From CAIVAT01 sp037141055 (GTDB lineage Bacteria; Bacteroidota; Bacteroidia; Bacteroidales; FEN-979): DNA of 27,524 nucleotides. How positions within the stretch are numbered: the stretch's first letter is position 1; each line of letters begins with the position of its first letter. The DNA lies in contig JBAXDH010000046.1 of NCBI GenBank assembly GCA_037141055.1, forward strand, positions 1 to 27,524. The letters are read 5' to 3'. This document shows, in pieces, positions 23,597-27,524 of this stretch. The notes below the pieces were generated by a model. That model was not told where the DNA came from, ran no database searches, and worked only from the letters and a program-made list of their open reading frames with translations. Made by a program: the position numbers and the translations under genes.

Positions 23597-24538
23597 AAAA
23601 CTGGTTACCAGACCGTGGCTGTCGACCTGGATGGCTTTGGTATCTTGTCCGCCGATGTCCAGACCCGTCCTGGTTCCCGGGAAAACCGCATGGGCCCCGA
23701 ACGCATGGCAGAGGATCTCCGACCGGATTGATTGTTCGGGGAAGGGGAGCAACGCCCTGCCGTATCCCGTTCCCACCATGTTGGTGATGTGGATATCGAG
23801 GTTGGCCACAAAAATGATGTGCTCCTTCAGGGAATCGTAGATGTGCTTGTAATTGCCTTTGAGGAGGTTCATCTCGCTGTCGAAGCCGATGCCGGTTTCA
23901 TCAGGGTCCGATTCATCCATGTCGGAATACTTGTCGTTGAGCAACTCCATCGCCTGGTGAACCAGGTCGCGGAAATCATATTCGGTCAGCTCGTTTTCCA
24001 CATGCGAAATGCTCTTGTCATACACGAGCATCATGGGTTCAAAGTATTCACCGGCAAGCAGGTTGACATCCCTGTTGTATTTTTCACTGACAATATCGCG
24101 GAAGAACTGGTTTTTCTGGCCAAGGTTCCCAGTAAGGTATTCCTCCAGGATGGCCGGCCCGATTTCCTTCACGATGCGGTCAACATATCCCGTGATCTTC
24201 TCCTGTTTTTCCCCGCTGAAGGTGTCGTTGATGGTATCCCTGAATTGAACGTTGAGGCGGTCGAGGCGTCGTTTGAACTGGAGGTACTGAAAAACAGACT
24301 CCACATCCCGGATATACCTCCTGTATTGGGGGTTCCCTTCAATTTCATCTTCCAGTTTCATTTTAAGCAGGGAGAACCTTGCATTGTAGATGGCCTCCAG
24401 CCGGGCAATCTCGGTGGCAACGGTATAATTTGCCCTGGTATTGGTAATTCCACGTCCGATGATGCGGTCATTTTCATCGATGATGATGGCTTTGGAGGTG
24501 GTCGATCCGAGATCAATTCCCAGGAAATATTTCTTCAT
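23594..24538 (-). CDS. bcrA: Benzoyl-CoA reductase subunit A, N-terminal part ending at an in-frame TAG
   Basis: A 314-residue frame with GIDLGSTTSKA (7-17), then a long, acidic, mostly helical insertion (about 45-235) that fits BcrA rather than short HgdC proteins. GTGYGRALLPF follows, and DIGGQDTK sits at 294-301. It ends GLVTSF, then TAG. The stop falls between the ATP-binding DIGGQDTK strand and the cluster-binding MNDRCAAG motif. The HgdC-like paralogue in this operon reads DKFKMNRKCAAG at the same place, and BcrD reads LDYKMTGQCASG. So the stop replaces exactly one residue and the frame is otherwise open. The N-terminal part alone would lack the Fe-S cysteines. The gene lies 69 bases after bcrB. 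Confidence 0.88.
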   Translation of the reverse strand: MKKYFLGIDLGSTTSKAIIIDENDRIIGRGITNTRANYTVATEIARLEAIYNARFSLLKMKLEDEIEGNPQYRRYIRDVESVFQYLQFKRRLDRLNVQFRDTINDTFSGEKQEKITGYVDRIVKEIGPAILEEYLTGNLGQKNQFFRDIVSEKYNRDVNLLAGEYFEPMMLVYDKSISHVENELTEYDFRDLVHQAMELLNDKYSDMDESDPDETGIGFDSEMNLLKGNYKHIYDSLKEHIIFVANLDIHITNMVGTGYGRALLPFPEQSIRSEILCHAFGAHAVFPGTRTGLDIGGQDTKAIQVDSHGLVTSF

Positions 24539-24607
24539 TCAGTTTCCGGTTATGTGATACGATTCCCGCTCCATTCACAGGAGAAGGGCAAAAGTGTTCC
24601 TGTAGTT

Positions 24608-25891
24608 TTACGGTCGGTCCAGAATCATCTTCCGTTGCTCGAGCATCTGGAAGAACGATTCAAGCCTGTTTTTGATATTTGAGTAGGAGAAATACCTCGG
24701 GTCTACCAGGTCGGATTCAATGAATCCGGTCGGAATTTCAAGTTTTCGCTCCAGCTGCTGCATGATCATCAACTGCCCGGCAGAGAATGAATTACAGCTC
24801 TTGATTGAATTTACCAGGAACCCGTCGGCGTGATAATCTGTGATGCATTTCGACAGCAGGTCAACCCGCTGCTCGAGGTTGAGGTTGGTGTAGCAGTTCA
24901 TGCAGTATTCGGCCAGGCTTTCCAGCGGTTTATCGGGATTGACGCGGAAACCCATGTCGTACACCCCACCCACCTTTGTGTAGGAGGAGGCCACGATCAC
25001 GGCGCCCATGTCATAAAACAGTTTCCAGAATTCACGGAAATGGGTCCAGTTCGGGGGTCCCTCGACCACGAGGCGGAACCGTTCCTCTTCCATCTCTCCT
25101 TCGGGAGTAATGGGGCCAAGTTTTTTATCGACGCGGTTAAGAATTTCCTTATAGAGTTCGGCATAATAATCGACCGCTTCCGGCGTGCCCCTGAACCCGC
25201 TGTTGATTGGGCCGATGTAATAAACACCTGCAAAATAGGCATCGATGGGAGAGGGCCGGTTTTTGGTTGTGTCAAAAATCTTTACGATGTAATCTTCTGT
25301 TTTTGAAGAATGGCGGAGGATGGATTTCAGTTTTTCCTCGTCATATTTATTCCCCGAAACCATTTCCATTTTCGGGATTACTTCCTCTTTCAACTGCCTG
25401 ACCATGTAGGCCGTCATTTCGGGGGTGATCTTTTTTGCTTCCTGGTAGGGCGTGTGAAGCAGCGCGACCGGCACGCCGGGGTATAGGCGCTCGAGGGTTT
25501 CAAACCATTTCAGGAACGTGAAACAGCCGGTGTAGCTGAGCAGGAGCAGGTCGGGACTTGGAATCTTTTCGCCGGTCGGACCGATGTTGCCGTTAAGCAT
25601 CATCCCGACGTCGCATTTCACATAAGTGCAAACATCTTCGGAATGACCGTGCTGTTCCGCATCGCGTATGTAGTCGCCCGATTTTTTTCGCATTCCCGAC
25701 TGCAGGGCATTGATTTCCGGGTAAACAGGAAGCATGCCGAATGAGAGGATCAGTTCAGAGATGTTTCCGGGAACGAAGGTGTAAACCACTTTTTTCCCGG
25801 TCTCCTTTGCATTGCCCAGTTCCTTGAAAAGCCCTGTGATCATCTCTTTCTGGATGATCATGCTCTTTTCTTTCGCGACGTCTTTGGCCAT
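24608..25891 (-). CDS. bcrB: Benzoyl-CoA reductase subunit B
   Basis: A 427-residue member of the HgdB/BcrB family. The N-terminal half shows YTFVPGNISELILSFGMLPV (38-57), EDVCTYVKCDVG (Cys88, Cys93) and YTGCFTFLKWFE (Cys123). The C-terminal half shows YYIGPINSGFRGTPEAVDYY, VVEGPPNWTHFREFW, YCMNCYTNLN and IKSCNSFSAGQ. With BcrC it forms the module that binds benzoyl-CoA and carries 4Fe-4S clusters, where the ring is reduced by two electrons at the cost of two ATP. It lies 36 bases after bcrC and 69 before bcrA. Length and order agree with Thauera. An A/T-rich repeat leader precedes the start. Confidence 0.93.
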   Translation of the reverse strand: MAKDVAKEKSMIIQKEMITGLFKELGNAKETGKKVVYTFVPGNISELILSFGMLPVYPEINALQSGMRKKSGDYIRDAEQHGHSEDVCTYVKCDVGMMLNGNIGPTGEKIPSPDLLLLSYTGCFTFLKWFETLERLYPGVPVALLHTPYQEAKKITPEMTAYMVRQLKEEVIPKMEMVSGNKYDEEKLKSILRHSSKTEDYIVKIFDTTKNRPSPIDAYFAGVYYIGPINSGFRGTPEAVDYYAELYKEILNRVDKKLGPITPEGEMEEERFRLVVEGPPNWTHFREFWKLFYDMGAVIVASSYTKVGGVYDMGFRVNPDKPLESLAEYCMNCYTNLNLEQRVDLLSKCITDYHADGFLVNSIKSCNSFSAGQLMIMQQLERKLEIPTGFIESDLVDPRYFSYSNIKNRLESFFQMLEQRKMILDRP

Positions 25892-25897
25892 AATTTC

Positions 25898-25923
25898 AAT
25901 CGTAAATCTTAAAATCGTAAATT
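25898..25923. repeat. Short ATCGTAAAT repeats before bcrB
   Basis: AATCGTAAATCTTAAAATCGTAAATT on the plus strand holds two ATCGTAAAT units separated by CTTAAA. It fills the gap between bcrC and bcrB and ends 6 bases before the bcrB ATG. The units are in the opposite orientation to those before had and the HgdC-like gene. Confidence 0.45.
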
Positions 25924-25927
25924 CCTG

Positions 25928-27097
25928 CTAGTCCCAGAGCTTGATTGAATCGGAAAATGTTCCCACCTGTTCCTTGATCACCTTGAACTGGCCGGTGTTT
26001 TCGCTGTACAGGAAACTGATGAACCGTATTTTTTTGTCGTTGCATTCCTTCTGCAGGATGGGATGATCGAGCAGGGCGGGGTCGCAGAAACTGGGAGCGG
26101 CAAAAATCACCCCGTCAACTTTTCGCTTTCGGATCAGGTCGAGCAGGCGTGCCTCCTTGGGATTTCCAATATCATAAACCGAGGAGGAAAAAGTGCTTTT
26201 TTCAAGGTATGCGCCGGTAATGACCTCAAGCGGGTCAGCCGAATCCGTCAGAATATCTCCCTGTATCCATCGTGACCCAAGCAAAAAATCATCTTCAATA
26301 ATGTAGCAGCCAGCGAGCTCGATGGTGCGGATCAGCCCGGCAGGAGGCTGTTCGCAGAAGGCGCCGATCACCAGGACCCGGATCTTGTCCATGGGGTTTC
26401 CGGTTTCCTGCCCCATCAGGTCAATTACCTCTGTCAGAACCTGGTTGTGCTCTTCCACCGGGATCACATAACCCGCCCGAACCACATGGTAAAGGTCGGC
26501 AGCGCTCATTCTCCATGGAAACTCCTGCCGGATGTCATACAGCCTGCAGGTCAGGCTGCGGTTCAGATTGAACAGGCCGATGGAATGGTTTAGCCTTTCC
26601 GCGGTAACCTCAACGTCGTTCAGTTTATATACCTCGTCCAGAACGATCTGCAGTTCATGCCTGTAAAACGTGCCGCCGATGTGGGATTTGAAATTCTGCG
26701 GAAGGTCGAGGTATTTAATGAATTTGCCGATGTGCATCAGCTGGAACATCCCTGAAAGGTTCCGGATCACGTCGCAGATGGATGGAAAGATAAACCCGTC
26801 GAACCCTTCGAAATGCTTGTCCAGGGCAAGTTCGATAATGCTTCTCGGCATGTGGCAGATGTACGACTGGTAATAGGCGTCGCCCTTGATGATAAGTTTT
26901 TTATCGCCGCCTCCGAGGATCCCGACAGCCAGCCCGTTGGCTGCATGAATGATTTCACGCGGAAAATAGATGGGCATGTGGCCAACGATGACGCGGTCTT
27001 TTCCCTGCGATTTCCATTCCCTGGCGCGTGCAAAGGAAAGGTCAAAAGACAATTCTTCACATCGGGCGACTATTTCTTTCAGCGTTTTCAAATGCAT
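25928..27097 (-). CDS. bcrC: Benzoyl-CoA reductase subunit C
   Basis: A 389-residue protein matching Thauera-type BcrC along its length. It shows GHMPIYFPREIIHAANGL (39-56), VGILGGGDK, GDAYYQSYICHMPRS (Cys81), FPSICDVIRNLSGM (Cys108), IPVEEHNQ, GAFCEQPP (Cys248), AGCYIIEDDF, FAAPSFCDPALL (Cys338), and the ending QVGTFSDSIKLWD. The cysteines are candidate Fe-S ligands. It pairs with BcrB to form the benzoyl-CoA-binding half of class I reductase. The close fit in YQSYIC, SICDVIRNLSG and the C-terminus favours the Bcr subclass over the Bzd subclass. It is the first gene of the minus-strand operon, with a promoter-like pair about 95-130 bases upstream. It ends in TAG at the expected length. Confidence 0.95.
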   Translation of the reverse strand: MHLKTLKEIVARCEELSFDLSFARAREWKSQGKDRVIVGHMPIYFPREIIHAANGLAVGILGGGDKKLIIKGDAYYQSYICHMPRSIIELALDKHFEGFDGFIFPSICDVIRNLSGMFQLMHIGKFIKYLDLPQNFKSHIGGTFYRHELQIVLDEVYKLNDVEVTAERLNHSIGLFNLNRSLTCRLYDIRQEFPWRMSAADLYHVVRAGYVIPVEEHNQVLTEVIDLMGQETGNPMDKIRVLVIGAFCEQPPAGLIRTIELAGCYIIEDDFLLGSRWIQGDILTDSADPLEVITGAYLEKSTFSSSVYDIGNPKEARLLDLIRKRKVDGVIFAAPSFCDPALLDHPILQKECNDKKIRFISFLYSENTGQFKVIKEQVGTFSDSIKLWD

Positions 27098-27191
27098 GAC
27101 GATTTAATGCGTAACGATACAAAATAAAAGATTTGGGAAAGAAATGGTCAGTCAGAAGGAAGATGCAATGCAGGGAGTCCGTGGCAGTCCT

Positions 27192-27224
27192 CAAAAATAA
27201 ATAAATTATTCATCAAAAATCAAA
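27192..27224 (-). promoter_or_regulatory. Candidate promoter of the bcr operon
   Basis: On the minus strand TTTG (27224-27221) is followed after 21 bases by TATTTTTG (27199-27192), matching the Bacteroidota -33 TTTG and -7 TAnnTTTG elements. Transcription would start near 27185, leaving a leader of about 88 bases before bcrC. It is the best match in the divergent gap but rests on motif only. Confidence 0.45.
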
Positions 27225-27261
27225 CATGGTTAAATTTATTTAGATGAGATTTAACAGGTTC

Positions 27262-27283
27262 CCGGTTCACAGATATCAACCGG
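27262..27283. promoter_or_regulatory. Inverted repeat in the divergent promoter region, possible operator
   Basis: CCGGTT (27262-27267) and AACCGG (27278-27283) are separated by 10 bases, giving half-sites about 1.5 helical turns apart. The dyad sits between the candidate promoters of bcrC and the divergent gene. It could be a regulator-binding site for either gene, or a chance hairpin. Confidence 0.3.
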
Positions 27284-27325
27284 CAGGAGAACTTTTTATA
27301 AGGATAACGCCAACGAAAATATTCT

Positions 27326-27333
27326 TAGATTTG
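27326..27333 (+). promoter_or_regulatory. Candidate -7 box of the divergent gene
   Basis: TAGATTTG matches TAnnTTTG, 22 bases before the ATG at 27355, which would give a leader of about 15 bases. No clear TTTG is found at the -33 position; only a T-rich stretch near 27293 is present. Confidence 0.4.
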
Positions 27334-27354
27334 AAAGACTAAAATTTCAGGAAC

Positions 27355-27524
27355 ATGAACCGACGATCTCATTTATCTTCCGGGTTTCGCCGGCTGGTTT
27401 TTTTGCCGGCCATTTTATGCCTTTTCATGATGGGTTGGTTTCACTCTTTTTCACAGGAGGCCGGTACGTTTCGTCTCTGCACTTTCAACATCCAGAATTT
27501 CGGCAATGCCAAACTGCACGATTC
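27355..27524 (+). CDS. Secreted endonuclease/exonuclease/phosphatase-family protein (partial, runs off the window)
   Basis: The frame opens with an ATG at 27355 and stays open to the window end (56 codons). The N-terminus has basic residues (MNRRSHLSSGFRRL), a hydrophobic segment (VFLPAILCLFMMGW) and a likely signal-peptidase site near FSQEAG. The mature start reads FRLCTFNIQNFGNAKL; the T.NIQNFG element is the first metal-site motif of the DNase I-like endonuclease/exonuclease/phosphatase fold. It is divergent from bcrC and shares the 257-base intergenic region. Only about 20 residues of the domain are visible, so nuclease versus phosphatase activity cannot be told. Confidence 0.65.
   Translation, partial: MNRRSHLSSGFRRLVFLPAILCLFMMGWFHSFSQEAGTFRLCTFNIQNFGNAKLHD

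Noticed and set aside
23732..24682. A 316-codon open frame on the plus strand across the bcrA/bcrB junction
   Set aside because: It is a mirror of bcrA and the end of bcrB, with no recognisable motif. Long antisense frames are common opposite coding DNA of this composition.

Overview
The window looks like a chromosomal segment from a member of the Bacteroidota. The signs are a secreted protein with a C-terminal type IX secretion (T9SS) sorting domain, a TonB C-terminal domain of the PEFPGG type, promoter-like TAnnTTTG boxes, and short A/T-rich leaders instead of clear Shine-Dalgarno sites. No rRNA, tRNA, transposase or CRISPR array was recognised. Nothing here fixes the genus. The gene content points to an anaerobe that degrades aromatic compounds.

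Layout. Positions 71-2236 hold accessory genes: a T9SS-exported repeat protein, a doubtful small lipoprotein, and a TonB-domain protein with no visible membrane anchor. From 27097 down to 2282, about 25 kb, every gene lies on the minus strand with short gaps, as one long operon or a chain of operons. In transcription order it reads: bcrC, bcrB, bcrA (split by an in-frame TAG), bcrD, ADP-forming acyl-CoA ligase, ketopantoate-reductase-like protein, had, oah/bamA, dch, a second BcrB/HgdB-like protein with its own HgdC-like activator ATPase, thiolase, a fused 3-hydroxyacyl-CoA dehydrogenase/enoyl-CoA hydratase, glutaryl-CoA dehydrogenase, a MocA-like nucleotidyltransferase, an FAD subunit and a fused 2Fe-2S/molybdopterin subunit of a xanthine-dehydrogenase-family enzyme, an SDR dehydrogenase and a second thiolase. 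A divergent gene for a secreted endonuclease/exonuclease/phosphatase-type protein starts at 27355 and runs off the window.

How the genes work together. The set gives a nearly complete anaerobic benzoyl-CoA pathway of the Thauera (class I, ATP-dependent) type. BcrCBAD reduces benzoyl-CoA to cyclohexa-1,5-diene-1-carbonyl-CoA. Dch hydrates it, Had oxidises the alcohol, and Oah opens the ring to 3-hydroxypimelyl-CoA. The dehydrogenases and thiolases then give glutaryl-CoA plus acetyl-CoA. Glutaryl-CoA dehydrogenase gives crotonyl-CoA plus CO2, and the fused hydratase/dehydrogenase plus thiolase give acetyl-CoA. The ADP-forming ligase could turn acetyl-CoA into acetate and ATP, or could activate the aromatic acid. 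The molybdenum enzyme resembles 4-hydroxybenzoyl-CoA reductase and would feed hydroxylated aromatics into benzoyl-CoA. No ferredoxin, ETF, AMP-forming benzoate-CoA ligase, transporter or regulator was seen in the window.

Main oddities. bcrA is interrupted by one TAG exactly where the paralogues in the same operon carry one ordinary residue, just before the iron-sulfur cysteine motif. There is a second, orphan reductase/dehydratase-activator pair. The molybdenum-enzyme FAD subunit lacks the iron-sulfur insertion known from 4-hydroxybenzoyl-CoA reductase. Three families of non-coding repeats sit at gene junctions inside the operon.
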